Source of the DNA: Desulfonatronum thiosulfatophilum
Lineage (GTDB): Bacteria; Desulfobacterota; Desulfovibrionia; Desulfovibrionales; Desulfonatronaceae
Reading direction: 5' to 3'
Length of the DNA: 64,000 bases
Assembly: GCF_900104215.1 (NCBI RefSeq)
Contig: NZ_FMXO01000020.1
Location: 1-64,000 of the forward strand
Positions 41,801 through 51,484 of the stretch are shown piece after piece. The first letter of the stretch is position 1. Each line of letters starts with the position of its first letter. A program made the position numbers and the translations under genes. The notes beneath the pieces are model-generated. The model saw only the letters and a list, made by a program, of their open reading frames with translations, had not been told where the DNA came from and did not search any database.

Positions 41801-42550
41801 AACAAGCTTTTGGTGATTGCGCTGGACTGTGCAATCCCGCTCGTCCAGGGCATGAGAGTTGCCGTATTGGTCGGCGACGACCTGGATCTCGATATGGCGC
41901 ACCGAGGTCAACAACTTCTCCACATACAGACGGGGGTTGCCGAAGGAGGCCTCGGCCAGGGCCGACGCCTTGGAAAAGGCGCGTTCCAACTGCTCGGGCT
42001 TATACACTTCGTAAATTCCGCGCCCGCCTCCGCCGCCTTCGGCCTTGAGCATGATCGGAAATCCGAGGGAGTAAGCGATATCCCTGGCCTCGGCCACGCT
42101 CACCGCGCCATCCGAACCAGGGACGACGGGAATTCCCAGCTTCTTGGCCAGGTGGCGAACTTCCACCTTGTTGCCCAGAAGGTGCATGGCTTCGGGGGGT
42201 GGGCCGATAAACGTTATCCCGGCCTGGGCGCATTTCTCCGGAAAATCCTGGTTTTCGGAAGCAAACCCCCACCCCGGATGAATGCCGATGACGCCGCGAG
42301 CCTTGGCCTTGCGGATGATCAGATCAATATCCAGATACGCTCTTGGATTATCGCCCAACAGCAACAATTCTCGGGCTCCGGCGGTAAATGGGGCAGTCTT
42401 GTCCACATCCGTCGCCGTCATTATCGGTATGGCCTGAAAAACTTCCTGAATGGAACGGACAATCCGTCGTGCTGGAATTCCCCGGTTCGCGACCAGAATG
42501 GGCTTCCCTTTGATTTCCTTGGCCACCTGTTCAAATGATTTTGTTGCCAT
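38852..42550 (-). CDS. pyc: Pyruvate carboxylase with C-terminal zinc ribbon
   Basis: Carboxylates pyruvate to oxaloacetate with ATP and bicarbonate. 1232 residues from the ATG at 42550 (AGGA upstream). Biotin carboxylase part (about 1-450): IHPGWGFASENQDFPEKC, KAEGGGGGRGIYEV, EVNTRLQVEHGITE. Carboxyltransferase part begins HFMDTTTRDLTQSNSG near 540 and is divergent from canonical PYC. The biotin domain carries the lysine in SVMKQEKSI (K1159) where AMKM is usual. The last 30 residues form a four-cysteine zinc ribbon (CPGC and CPSC) not found in standard PYC. birA lies directly upstream. Confidence 0.88.
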   Translation of the reverse strand: MATKSFEQVAKEIKGKPILVANRGIPARRIVRSIQEVFQAIPIMTATDVDKTAPFTAGARELLLLGDNPRAYLDIDLIIRKAKARGVIGIHPGWGFASENQDFPEKCAQAGITFIGPPPEAMHLLGNKVEVRHLAKKLGIPVVPGSDGAVSVAEARDIAYSLGFPIMLKAEGGGGGRGIYEVYKPEQLERAFSKASALAEASFGNPRLYVEKLLTSVRHIEIQVVADQYGNSHALDERDCTVQRNHQKLVEITPSPWAKMTPELRERLKKYACELSTSVGYYSLATVEFLLDENATPYLIEVNTRLQVEHGITECRYGIDLVEEQIAIAFGSKLRFSKESTKPFNHAMQVRINCEDPQQNFSPNSGTITRYISPGSQGIRVDSCVSVGYEFPAQYDSAASLLIAYGRDWEKILGIMSRALREYIVGGVKTTIPFHRQIMLHPEFRSGDYDTKFIARTPELMQYVDKEPQALRLARLAAEISAHGYNPYVQLGDYRGREDKRLGRFEPVLPEIDFAANVSPYPRGDRLATLDYIRDSGTVHFMDTTTRDLTQSNSGNRFRLAEDRLIGPYLDNCGFFALENGGGAHYHVAMLANMTYPFTEAQEWNQFAPKTMKLILIRSTNVLGYKPQPKNMMRLTGEMICEHYHVIRCFDFLNHIENMRPFAEVVMGSREHIFEPAISLSWAQGFDVPHYLGVVDEILNMIANVSGMDPSKASRHFILGLKDMAGVCPPRFMRELVGAIRSRYPDLVVHYHRHYTDGLFVPSVGAAAQAGAHIVDTGIGAAVRWYGQGEVLSTAAYLEDELGLKTNLNKEMIRTSGFVLKQIMPYYDRYTAPYFQGIDHDVVEHGMPGGATSSSQEGALKQGYIQLLPYMLRFLAGTRKIVRYHDVTPGSQITWNTAFLAVTGAFKQGGERAVRRMLTILDTVTTTAEADLTPEMRKARLELYVHSNDAFRNLLLGKFGRLPLGFPADWVYESAFGADYRKALAQRVDSSPLDSLADIDLDAEVLSLTELLKREPAPEEIINYLNHPGDALKTIEFRQRFGDPNQLPLDVWFEGLQPGQELQFLDSDGKPRNMVILDISKPDDQGVSLVRYILDSEFMSHQVKVAEASGKTREGMEMATPGNPFHIGSPCNGDLWVMHVKPGDVVQQGEELFNISVMKQEKSILSPLHAQVKRVLKFANFTEDRKMVPVREGELLIELSELPRLCPGCSFPMPLEDVNFCPSCGLQHGQEG

Positions 42551-42683
42551 CAGTAAATCCTGTTCATGGTTTTGCGGACTGCACAAGGCATGGCTCCGCG
42601 ATTATAGCGCATGTACGCGAGAATCATTGCAGGCAATGAATTTTGCATCTTTCCAGACCATTTTTAAATTTTGCCCGCCCTCA

Positions 42684-43604
42684 TCATGAGACCAAACGCA
42701 CTTCACCGGATGCAATCCGGCGAACTCCCTCCGGACAGGACACGAGCAGACTGCCGTCCGGAGTGATGCCGAGCAATCTGCCATGAAGAGCGTCCGGATC
42801 ATGAGCATGGTCGAGAATGGAAATTTCCCGGTTCTTCCAGATGAGCATGTCGGAAAACAAGTGAACAAAATCATCCGGTCGGAGTTCCGGTAGGACGTTT
42901 TGATACCAAGATCGGCTCTCGGATACAAGCTGTTCCCAGCACATGGCCGGGCTGATTCGACCGTCCAGGGAACCCGCTTCCATGGCCGCGTTCTCCCGGA
43001 GGACCTTCTGCTCGGGTACTGCCGCCAGATTCAGCCCCAGGCCGACAACCACCGTCTCACCCCGCTGTTCGGCCAGGATTCCACCGATTTTCCGATCTTC
43101 CAAGACCAGGTCGTTGGGCCATTTCAGGCGCACATCGAACCCAAAGCGCCCCAGCGACCGCGCCGCAAGCCATGCCGGCACCAACGAAGTCAGTCCGTCC
43201 CAGGGCTTGGGCAGGGTCGGCGCCCTCCAGACCAGATGCAGATTTCCGGGCAAAGACTGCCAGGGCCGTCGAACCTGTCCCCGACCTGACCACTGCTCCA
43301 CGGCAATCACCGCGTCCCATTGCGCCAAAACGTCCCATTGCATCAGCTTCCAGGCCAGATCCAAAGCCGAGGAACAGGATCGAACCAAAAAAACCTGACC
43401 CGGACCATCCCGCTCCCCGGTCCAGCTCCGAAGGACCAAATGCTCATCTGCCATCTGCGCCCCGGACAATTCGCTCTTCCGCCACGGCCCCCAACGCTCC
43501 ATGGTCTGCTTCCACACCGGATGCGCTGCAGCCATGGTCTGAGGATCACTGCCGGCAAGCAGTTCCGGGATATCTGAGGAAAAAAGAAATACCGAAGATT
43601 TCAT
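42684..43604 (-). CDS. birA: Biotin-[acetyl-CoA-carboxylase] ligase
   Basis: Attaches biotin to the pyruvate carboxylase lysine. 306 residues from the ATG at 43604 (GAGG nine bases upstream). The catalytic part has VEQWSGRGQVRRPWQSLPGN (G-R-G-R/Q biotinyl-AMP loop), LKWPNDLVLEDRKIGGILAE and VVVGLGLNL. The N-terminal 85 residues are not the helix-turn-helix of E. coli BirA and have no recognised domain, so repressor function is unlikely. It sits 133 bases upstream of pyc on the same strand. Upstream, 43605-43846 holds no gene that I recognise. Confidence 0.9.
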   Translation of the reverse strand: MKSSVFLFSSDIPELLAGSDPQTMAAAHPVWKQTMERWGPWRKSELSGAQMADEHLVLRSWTGERDGPGQVFLVRSCSSALDLAWKLMQWDVLAQWDAVIAVEQWSGRGQVRRPWQSLPGNLHLVWRAPTLPKPWDGLTSLVPAWLAARSLGRFGFDVRLKWPNDLVLEDRKIGGILAEQRGETVVVGLGLNLAAVPEQKVLRENAAMEAGSLDGRISPAMCWEQLVSESRSWYQNVLPELRPDDFVHLFSDMLIWKNREISILDHAHDPDALHGRLLGITPDGSLLVSCPEGVRRIASGEVRLVS

Positions 43605-43846
43605 AAATTCGACCTCAAGAGAAAAGAAGAAATTCGAAAAGAACACCCTGGCTGCCACATCCCCCCAACGCAAAATCACCCACCTCTATTATCGCAACCG
43701 AAATCGCAATCGATTCTTTCGAATTCGGTCTCCCAATCTCGACAAAGAATTCCATCTCGACTGCGATTCAATCATCCAGGCAGGCATTACCAGCCATTGA
43801 ATTCGGTGTTCTAGGGTCGAAGAAAGCTCCGAACAGGCAACCCCGC

Positions 43847-45274
43847 TCACGCAGCCGGAGCAATTCGCTTCTTGCGCAGGGCAAATCGCTGCCAGTCCCA
43901 GAATTGATAGACGTAGGCCACGCACAGGGCCTGCACGGCCATGGACAGGAACATGGCCAGCCAGATGCCGGTGGCATGAATGAAGATCAGATGCCCCAGG
44001 ATAAAGGCCAGGGGAATGCGGACCAACCAGGCCGTGCCGCCCATGACCAAACCCTGGTATATGGTCGCTCCGGCGCCGGTCAGCGCGCCGCCCAGGATCA
44101 TGGAGACCAGCAGAAACGGCATGGCCGCGAGGTTGTACCGCAGGTAGTTGACCGCCTCGTCCCGCACTTCCGGATCCGGGGCGACAAAGGCGGCGATGGG
44201 TTCAAGAAACTGCCAGAGAACCACGGTCAGGATGCAAATGACCAGCAATCCCTGCCCGAGAATCCGGTAGCCCATCTGTTTGGCCTCTTCCGGCTTCTTG
44301 GCGCCGAGGTAATGGCCCACCAGAATACTTGCCGTGAAATTAAAGGCAAAGCCGGGCAGGAACATCAACGACTCCACGCGCATCCCGGCGCTCATCCCGG
44401 CCAGGGCGACCACGCTGCCCACAGGCAGGCTGGCGGTAATGGAGAACAAGGCGATATATGCCGAATGCCAGACCAACTGCATCAGGCCGGCAGGCCAGGC
44501 CACTTTGAACAGGTACGGCGAGGCGCAGCGGATCCATTTCCATGGGGCGAAGCTGCGGCGGACCAGCAGCCCCCTGCGCCGGAGAATCCAGACGTTGAAC
44601 AGGCCTCCCGCGAGCACCGAACCAAAGGTGCTCCAGGCCAGCCCTTTGTACCCCAGATCGGGAAAGCCGAACATGCCCAGGCCCAGAGCAAAGTCCCCGA
44701 AGGTATTCAACCCTGCCACGATCATCATGCCGTACAGCGGATACAGGACGAGTTGCTGGGCTCGCAGGATCGAGTTGCCGATGATGAACAGGTAGTAGGC
44801 CGGCAGCACCAGGAGATAGACGCTGAGCAGGTACGTCATTATAGGCAGCAGGCTTTCCGGAGTCTGCAGGATCCGGATCAGGGCGCCCTGGAAACCGTAT
44901 CCGAAAACCAGCAGCAAGACCCCGAATACTGCCGCGGCCTGCAGACTCAACCCGACGTAGCGCTGGACCCGGTGCATCAGTCCGGCGCCGTAGGACTGAC
45001 TGATGGCCGCCACGCTGCCGTTGCCCACGGCAATGGCCACCACGAGGAAGATGAAAAAGGACTGGCTGACCATGCCCATGCTGGCCTGCACGTCCCGGCT
45101 GATTCTGCCCGCTACCCAGACGTCCACGAAGCCGATCAGGAAATGGAAAAGCATCATCAGCACCTGGGGCCAGGCAAGCAGCCAGATGGTCCTGGTGGGT
45201 GACGCCTTGGGATCGAAGGGGAGCGACGGCTTGGGAGGCGTTGCGGCAATTCCGCCCTTTCCCTGGTTCAGCAA
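43847..45274 (-). CDS. MATE-family multidrug/metabolite exporter
   Basis: 475 residues, twelve helices in two MatE halves. Begins at a TTG behind AGGAAG, inside the last codons of the thioesterase gene (TTGCTGA overlap). First half: ASPTRTIWLLAWPQVLMMLF and FIGFVDVWVAGRIS. Second half: LPGFAFNFTASILVGHYLGA. These proteins export cationic compounds using a Na+ or H+ gradient; in this window Mrp antiporters could supply sodium (inference). Substrate unknown. Confidence 0.9.
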   Translation of the reverse strand: MLNQGKGGIAATPPKPSLPFDPKASPTRTIWLLAWPQVLMMLFHFLIGFVDVWVAGRISRDVQASMGMVSQSFFIFLVVAIAVGNGSVAAISQSYGAGLMHRVQRYVGLSLQAAAVFGVLLLVFGYGFQGALIRILQTPESLLPIMTYLLSVYLLVLPAYYLFIIGNSILRAQQLVLYPLYGMMIVAGLNTFGDFALGLGMFGFPDLGYKGLAWSTFGSVLAGGLFNVWILRRRGLLVRRSFAPWKWIRCASPYLFKVAWPAGLMQLVWHSAYIALFSITASLPVGSVVALAGMSAGMRVESLMFLPGFAFNFTASILVGHYLGAKKPEEAKQMGYRILGQGLLVICILTVVLWQFLEPIAAFVAPDPEVRDEAVNYLRYNLAAMPFLLVSMILGGALTGAGATIYQGLVMGGTAWLVRIPLAFILGHLIFIHATGIWLAMFLSMAVQALCVAYVYQFWDWQRFALRKKRIAPAA

Positions 45275-45669
45275 GAGAGTACTTCCTTTTTGCGATAGGC
45301 CATGGCTTGGAACGTGGCCACCAGATTGTCCGATGCATCGCGCACCTCGACAAGATAGCTGGCCAATCTCCGGCTCCGGGAAACTTCTTTCGCCGTGGCC
45401 GTAAGAGTCCCGGAGGAGACGGAATGGTGAAAATGAATCCCGGCCTGCACGCCCACCGCCACGCTGCCGTGGGAATTGGACGCCGCGGCAAAGGCCAGAT
45501 CCGCAAGGGCAAACAAGGTCGCGCCATGGGCCATGCCCAGACTGTTCGTGTGCTCCTCGGCCAGTTCCATTCGAGCGGTGGCCGTGCCGAGGCCGACGGC
45601 AACGATCTCTATCCCGAGATGTCGTGCCAGCCGATCATTGTCATTGATATAACTTTGAATCTTTTCCAC
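45268..45669 (-). CDS. PaaI-type hotdog thioesterase
   Basis: 133 residues from a GTG. Hotdog fold with the PaaI pattern HTNSLGMAHGATLFALADLA, where the H-G and A-x-x-D residues form the active site, then VAVGVQAGIHFHHSV. It hydrolyses acyl- or aryl-CoA esters; phenylacetyl-CoA-type substrates would fit the two PaaK-like ligases in this window, though these lie 13-19 kb away. Overlaps the MATE gene. Confidence 0.85.
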   Translation of the reverse strand: MEKIQSYINDNDRLARHLGIEIVAVGLGTATARMELAEEHTNSLGMAHGATLFALADLAFAAASNSHGSVAVGVQAGIHFHHSVSSGTLTATAKEVSRSRRLASYLVEVRDASDNLVATFQAMAYRKKEVLSC

Positions 45670-45736
45670 TGTGCATCTCGCTCACAGACAGTTGTTCCGG
45701 GTCACCCCGCAGCCGAGGGCTTTCATTGCTCGGTAC

Positions 45737-46348
45737 CTACACCATTTTCAACAAAACGAATCCGCCCACCAGCAGCAAGGCGAAGACGATCGCGAGCAGA
45801 TTGAAGTACTTGTCGATGAACAAGGTGATCTGCGCTCCGAATTTCCAGATCAGCCAAGCCACGAGAAAGAAGCGGGCTGAACGGCCGACCAGAGAGGCCA
45901 GAATGAAGGGGACAAGGGAAATGTCGAAAGCCCCCCCGGCAATGGTAAAGACCTTGAACGGCAACGGCGTGAAACCGGCCGTGAAGACGATCCAGAAATT
46001 CCATTGCTCGAACAGCCCCTGAACCATGTTGAATTTGTCCACGGTGAAGCCCGGCACTGTGTCGAAAAAAAACTGGGCCAGAGCAGTAAACTCGCCACTG
46101 ATGGTCCACCAGGAAAAGTAGCCGATGCCGTAGCCGAGAAGCGCGCCGGAGACCGAAGCAATGGAACAGACCGCGGCAAAACGGAAGGCATTTTCCCTTG
46201 CTCCGAGTATGAGGGCTATCAGCAGCGGATCCGGCGGTATGGGAAAAAAAGAGGATTCAAAAAACGCGAGCACGAAAAGGGCCGCCGTTCCATAAGGAGT
46301 GGCGGCCCAACTCAAGACCCAATCATAAAGCCTGCGCAAGATGTTCAC
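45737..46348 (-). CDS. YqaA/DedA-type membrane protein
   Basis: 203 residues from a GTG, with five or six helices. LAFFESSFFPIPPDPLLIAL near residue 27 is the typical P-I-P-P-D start of YqaA proteins. FTPLPFKVFTIAGGAFDIS and SLVGRSARFFLVAWLIWKFG match the SNARE-associated/DedA core with its arginine. A role in lipid transport is suspected for the superfamily. A neighbouring cardiolipin synthase fits that context. Confidence 0.82.
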   Translation of the reverse strand: MNILRRLYDWVLSWAATPYGTAALFVLAFFESSFFPIPPDPLLIALILGARENAFRFAAVCSIASVSGALLGYGIGYFSWWTISGEFTALAQFFFDTVPGFTVDKFNMVQGLFEQWNFWIVFTAGFTPLPFKVFTIAGGAFDISLVPFILASLVGRSARFFLVAWLIWKFGAQITLFIDKYFNLLAIVFALLLVGGFVLLKMV

Positions 46349-46435
46349 GGCAAATCAACTCCCGGGACGAATGCAACCGGATCACATTCGGTCTGTTAAT
46401 GTTGAAGACAACTGATGAAAAGGGTTTACTCCAAA

Positions 46436-47872
46436 CTACAGAAGCGGACTGAAGACCTTGGCAATGGCCTCCAGGAGCCTGCGGTGAAACGGCCTGCGGG
46501 CCCAGGTTGCCGGATCGACCTTGTGCGAACGGGAGCGGTAATCGCTTTGCAGTTGGCGCACGGTATAAAGAAATTCCTGATCAAAGAGAAACAGAACGAC
46601 TTCCAGATTCAGATAGAAGGAACGAATGTCGAAATTTGCCGAACCGATCATGGCCATGGTGTCGTCCACGCGCAGCAGTTTGGCATGGAGCATGCCCTCA
46701 TGAAACAGGTACACGTTTGCGCCGTGTTCCATCAGGATGCCGCAATAGTGATAACTGGCCAAGTCCACCAGGGGATGGTCGCTGCGCTGGGGCAGGATCA
46801 GATCCACCTCGACCCCTCTGCTCACCGCCAGTCGCATTGCCGTGAGCAGGCCTTCGTTGGGGATGAAATACGGTGAAGTGATCACCACCTTGCGTTGCGC
46901 GAAATTGATAGCCAGGATCAGCAAATCCTGAAATCCTTCGGTGGGCTTGTCCGGTCCCGTAGGCACGACCTGCAAAGCCACCTCTCCTTCTTGCGTTGCG
47001 GCGGGATAGAGCGTCATGCAATCCAGGGCTTCCCCGGTTTCCAGATACCAATCCTCCAGAAATACGGCCTGCAATTGCCGAGCGCTGGGTCCCTCGATGC
47101 GTACCATCACGTCGTGCCAGGCTCCGGCCTTGCGGTGCCCGAAAACCGGTTCCACGATATTTTGGGAACCGGTATAGGCAATGCTTCCGTCGATCACCGC
47201 CAGCTTGCGATGATTACGGATATCCAGTCGCGCCAGGCGCATCCTGAGCGGGTTGGCGGACAAGCCGGCCACCACCTGCACGCCGTGCAGTTGGAGTATC
47301 GCCCCAAGACCGCTGAACATCCCTCGGGATCCGACCATGTCCGCCAGAACGCGGCAGCGCACTCCCCGGCCGGCGGCCCGAACCAGAGCGTCGCCGACAA
47401 TCCTGCCCATGGCGTCGTCGCGAAAAATATAGAAAAGCAGGTGAACATGATGTTTGGCCTGATCGATGTCCTGGACCAGACGCCGCACCACGTCATCGAT
47501 GTCCGCCAACAGCATGACCTTGTTGCCGCCCAGCAGGGGCATGCCCCCATGGTGTTCGGCCTGTTGGAGCAGAATTTCGTAATCCTGGCGAACCCGGACG
47601 TTGTCGAATTCCGGCAGACTGGCATGGAGCCGGTGGATGTTGTCAAAGGCCTTATGCCGCTTCATGCGACGCCGCACCCGCAAAAAACCGATGCTCTGCT
47701 CCCCCAGAAGCAGATATGTGATGAGGCCCAGCCAGGGCATCACGAAAATAACGGCCAGCCATGCCAGGCAGGTTGCCGAATTCTTTTGTCGCATGGCCAC
47801 CACGGGAATCATGACCAACCGGATGACCCAGCCGCTCAAGTTCAGGAACAGGGAAAACTCAACCAGGAACAT
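46436..47872 (-). CDS. cls: Cardiolipin synthase
   Basis: Condenses two phosphatidylglycerols to cardiolipin in the inner membrane. 478 residues. Two N-terminal helices (WVIRLVMIPVVAMRQ, AWLAVIFVMPWLGLITYLLL). Two phospholipase D-type HKD motifs: NHRKLAVIDGSIAYTGSQN near residue 221 and LHAKLLRVDDTMAMIGSANF near 400. GAGG precedes the ATG. Complete. Confidence 0.93.
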   Translation of the reverse strand: MFLVEFSLFLNLSGWVIRLVMIPVVAMRQKNSATCLAWLAVIFVMPWLGLITYLLLGEQSIGFLRVRRRMKRHKAFDNIHRLHASLPEFDNVRVRQDYEILLQQAEHHGGMPLLGGNKVMLLADIDDVVRRLVQDIDQAKHHVHLLFYIFRDDAMGRIVGDALVRAAGRGVRCRVLADMVGSRGMFSGLGAILQLHGVQVVAGLSANPLRMRLARLDIRNHRKLAVIDGSIAYTGSQNIVEPVFGHRKAGAWHDVMVRIEGPSARQLQAVFLEDWYLETGEALDCMTLYPAATQEGEVALQVVPTGPDKPTEGFQDLLILAINFAQRKVVITSPYFIPNEGLLTAMRLAVSRGVEVDLILPQRSDHPLVDLASYHYCGILMEHGANVYLFHEGMLHAKLLRVDDTMAMIGSANFDIRSFYLNLEVVLFLFDQEFLYTVRQLQSDYRSRSHKVDPATWARRPFHRRLLEAIAKVFSPLL

Positions 47873-48340
47873 CTCAACCTCCCTGCCCCGATAAGATTCG
47901 GCTTTGTTCGAACAGCCATGAAGCCTGCCGTGACATCCGCCCCATCGCGCACACCTCCATCATCAGCATTCCCGTCTCCTCACGTCGGTTTTAGGCTGCA
48001 TCCCTCACATTGTCAGACCTCGAACGTCACCCTATGCCACTCTCATGCGATGCCCGGAGCGCGTTGATGTTGATGTTGTCTCCAAAATTCAATCGGGCCT
48101 GACTGTTGCTGACCTGCGATCAACTTTTTTCTGAGTGCGTACGTACCCGAAAGTATAGCAAAAAAAAGTATCCTTCCGCCATGGCAAAAAAATATACACC
48201 ATAACATATTAAAAAAACTTGGAATACTATTTAATTCAACCTTAAAGATGATTTACATGTTCTTCAAAATAGATCACATGAAATTATTTATGATCTTAAC
48301 CGGCAGGTGACTTATACTCATCCCGAATTTCGGAACCCGC
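47873..48340. other. AT-rich intergenic stretch between divergent cls and the XRE-kinase gene
   Basis: About 470 bases. From about 48,120 to 48,300 the composition turns AT-rich with A and T runs, unlike the flanks; it includes the palindrome GTACGTAC (48139-48146). No gene seen. It must contain both promoters and, because the kinase carries a DNA-binding domain, is a natural place for its operator. Confidence 0.5.
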
Positions 48341-51300
48341 TTGCGGTTTATACGCTCCATGGCGAACCTCAGCCAGGCCGAACTCGCCCGAAGCATCGGC
48401 GTGTCCACGCAACACGTCAGCCGGATCGAACTGGGGCAGGTTTCGCCGTCGTTTTCCCTGCTCTCCACCTTGTGCGACGTCCTGCAAATCGCTCCGGTGA
48501 ACTTTTTCCTTTTCCCGGCTGGAGACGACCTCCTCAACCCCGCCCATCCGGACACCAAGCCATCCCGGCCCAACCGCAGGAATCTTCTGGCATGGACGGG
48601 TTTCTGGAAAATCGACCTTCCTGAACAGAAATTCACCTGGTCGAACTCTCTCTTCATTCTCATGGGCTATACTCCCTACTCGGTCAAACCAACCCTGCGC
48701 CGCTTCAGCGGCCATGTCCTTCCGGAGGACCGGGGCCTTTTCATGGAACGATTCGATGAAATCCTGCAAGGCCTCCCGGCACAGGATCTTTTCTTCCGGT
48801 TCCGCCGCCGGCAGGGCGGGATTCGGCAGGCCCTGCTCCGTGTCGACGACCTGCAGCCCCGGACGTCTTCGCACCGGGAGATCTGCGCCTGCATTCTGGA
48901 CATTACAGAATGGCACGTTCTGGAAAATGCCCTGCTTCAGAACAAACTCCAACTGGAGGAACATGTTCGGGACAGGAACCTGGAACTGTCCCTGGCCATC
49001 GAGGAATACCGCAAGGAACTCGACCAGCACAAAAAGGTGGAACAGGAACTTCGCATCACCGCCCGTTCGGCTGCCGTCATTCGTGAGGCACAACGCGTTT
49101 CCCGACTCGGGATCTGGGAATGGGACGGCTACAATACGGAGATCAAGGCCTGCGACCTGTTTCACCAGATTCTGGATCTGGACCCGGCTCCGGAATCCGA
49201 ACCGGAACCCCGAGTTTCACCGACGCCCCCCCTCGGGGTCCGAACCGTTCCAGTCCTGCGGTTTCAGGCGGCCTTTTCCGCACGGGAATGGGACCGCCTG
49301 CGCGAGACCATCCGGAAAAGCATGGCCATTCATGCCCCGTTTGAGCTGGAGCTTGAAGTCGTCCGGCAGGACGAGGAACGCGGATATGTTCTGGTCCAGG
49401 GCTCCCCAGGCGGCCATGAGCACGGAAAGACGGTTTTCATCGGCACCCTCAGAGATATGACGGAAATCATGCAACGCGAGCAAGGCCTGCGCGAAAAGAT
49501 TTCCGAACTGGATACGTTTTTCAGCACTGCCATGGACCTGCTCTGTATTGTCTCCACAGAAGGCTATTTCCAGTTGCTGAACCCGGAGTGGGAACTGGTT
49601 CTTGGTTATCCGCTCAAGGAAATCACCGGAAGGCGATTGCTCGATTTCGTCCATCCCGAAGACCGGACGGCGACCAGTCTGGCCATGCGGGATCTGCTGG
49701 CGGACATCAAGCTCACAAACTTTGTGAACCGAATCCAGACCAGGGACGGTGGGGTTCGATGGCTGGAATGGCGGGCCTGCCTGGCAAACGGATTGATTCA
49801 TGCCGCCGCAAGGGATGTGACGGAGGTCAAGCTGGCCCAGGCCGAATTCGCCGCCGCCAAGCAGGCCGCGGAAGCGGCCAACAAGGCCAAGAGTGATTTT
49901 CTGGCCCACATGAGCCATGAAATCCGCACCCCGCTGTCCGGGATCATGGGCACGCTGGAGATGCTCATGGACAGCGCCGACGACCGCTCCCGCGACCACA
50001 TGCGCATGGTCATGGACGCAGCCCATTCCCTGGTCGGCATCATCAACGACATTCTTGACCTCTCCAAAGTCGAGGCGGGCAAACTGGAGCTGAGCATCGT
50101 CCCCGTGGACATCAGACAGCTCATCCGTTCCTGCCTGGACATCTACGAACTGGAGGTCCGGAAAAAAGGGCTAAAGCTGGAATCGCGAATTGCCGATACA
50201 GTACCTGTTTGGATACAGGCCGACGAATTGCGACTGTCCCAGATCCTGCGCAACCTTGTCAGCAATGCGGTCAAGTTCACGGAACAGGGAGCCCTGAGTG
50301 TTGAAGTCGAGGTTGACGAACCAACCGGCGATCGGCCCATGTTGCGCCTTCAGGTGTCGGATACCGGACCAGGAATTGATCCGGAGTTCCTGCCGCGCAT
50401 TTTCGACGCCTTTGCCCAGGCCGGGTCCACCCGGGCCAAGGGACACAAGGGAACGGGCCTTGGAATGCCCATCAGCAAGAACCTGGCTGAAATGATGGGC
50501 GGAACAATCCAAGTCGCCAACAATCCCGCAGCCGGATGCACCTTCACAATTCAACTGCCCTTCTCCGTTGCTGAAGATTCCCTCAAGGCGTCGACCTCGA
50601 AGATGGAACGCCCGGAGCGGAAGTCCGGCCCCAGGAAAACGGACAACGGCGCAGCCGGACTGCCCCCGCTGCGCATTCTGCTGGTGGAAGACACGGAAAC
50701 CGTGCAAATTTTCATGCGTTACATCCTGGAAAAGGCCGGCCATTTCGTGCAAACCGCGAGCAATGGAATGGAAGCGTTGGATTTGATGGCTGAAGCACCG
50801 GTGCAAACTCCCTTTGACGTGATTTTGATGGACGTTCGAATGCCGGTTCTGGATGGAGTGGAGACAACCCGGCGCATACGGCGTCTGGAAAGTTCGGCAG
50901 CGGGAAACAGTTTCCGGAGACGCATTCCCATAATCGCCCTGACGGCGCATGCCATGGCCGAAGATCACCAGACTTGCATAGACGCGGGAATGGATGCGGT
51001 GGTGATCAAACCACTGAACCGGGACTCCTTTTTTCAAATACTCGAGGACGTCGTAACCAGATCCGAAGCCGAGGCGAACTTCGAATACAATCTTGAGCCA
51101 GGATCTGCCACGGCGAAACCCACGCCGAATCCATCCGCTCTACCCATGGTGAACGAGGTTCTCGGCATCAGCCAATGTGACGGAGATGCGGCGCTTTGGT
51201 ATGAGCTGCTGCATCGATTCATCCACACGGAAGCTCCCAACTTTCGTATCGCGTTACAAAACGAGTTCAATAATATCAATTTTGAGGAGCTGTCCTGCGT

Positions 51301-51484
51301 TGCCCACAAAATTAAAGGAATCGCAGCAATGCTGCATCTGCCCCGCTTGCTTCGAGATGCCGCGACGCTGGAACAAATGGCCCGGAAACGCAAAGCGACA
51401 CTCGCCGCGGACGGCATCAAGAACGTTTTACATTCTATTGCCGAAATCGAAGACTACGTATATGTCAACCATATCAACACCTGA
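48341..51484 (+). CDS. Hybrid histidine kinase with N-terminal XRE DNA-binding domain
   Basis: 1047 residues. Order: XRE-type helix-turn-helix (1-57; [20 protein letters not shown]), PAS-like (about 85-195), coiled coil (200-240), PAS-like (about 250-380), PAS (about 388-500), HisKA (H526 in [15 protein letters not shown]), HATPase (N-box [10 protein letters not shown]-boxes DTGPGID and GTGLGM), receiver (D831 in [11 protein letters not shown]) and Hpt (H989 in [11 protein letters not shown]). No transmembrane helix, so it is cytosolic. The start at TTG 48341 is uncertain: [14 protein letters not shown] suggests helix 1 extends upstream, but only non-standard codons occur before the stop at 48308. 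It could bind its own promoter; unproven. Confidence 0.85.
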   Translation: MRFIRSMANLSQAELARSIGVSTQHVSRIELGQVSPSFSLLSTLCDVLQIAPVNFFLFPAGDDLLNPAHPDTKPSRPNRRNLLAWTGFWKIDLPEQKFTWSNSLFILMGYTPYSVKPTLRRFSGHVLPEDRGLFMERFDEILQGLPAQDLFFRFRRRQGGIRQALLRVDDLQPRTSSHREICACILDITEWHVLENALLQNKLQLEEHVRDRNLELSLAIEEYRKELDQHKKVEQELRITARSAAVIREAQRVSRLGIWEWDGYNTEIKACDLFHQILDLDPAPESEPEPRVSPTPPLGVRTVPVLRFQAAFSAREWDRLRETIRKSMAIHAPFELELEVVRQDEERGYVLVQGSPGGHEHGKTVFIGTLRDMTEIMQREQGLREKISELDTFFSTAMDLLCIVSTEGYFQLLNPEWELVLGYPLKEITGRRLLDFVHPEDRTATSLAMRDLLADIKLTNFVNRIQTRDGGVRWLEWRACLANGLIHAAARDVTEVKLAQAEFAAAKQAAEAANKAKSDFLAHMSHEIRTPLSGIMGTLEMLMDSADDRSRDHMRMVMDAAHSLVGIINDILDLSKVEAGKLELSIVPVDIRQLIRSCLDIYELEVRKKGLKLESRIADTVPVWIQADELRLSQILRNLVSNAVKFTEQGALSVEVEVDEPTGDRPMLRLQVSDTGPGIDPEFLPRIFDAFAQAGSTRAKGHKGTGLGMPISKNLAEMMGGTIQVANNPAAGCTFTIQLPFSVAEDSLKASTSKMERPERKSGPRKTDNGAAGLPPLRILLVEDTETVQIFMRYILEKAGHFVQTASNGMEALDLMAEAPVQTPFDVILMDVRMPVLDGVETTRRIRRLESSAAGNSFRRRIPIIALTAHAMAEDHQTCIDAGMDAVVIKPLNRDSFFQILEDVVTRSEAEANFEYNLEPGSATAKPTPNPSALPMVNEVLGISQCDGDAALWYELLHRFIHTEAPNFRIALQNEFNNINFEELSCVAHKIKGIAAMLHLPRLLRDAATLEQMARKRKATLAADGIKNVLHSIAEIEDYVYVNHINT

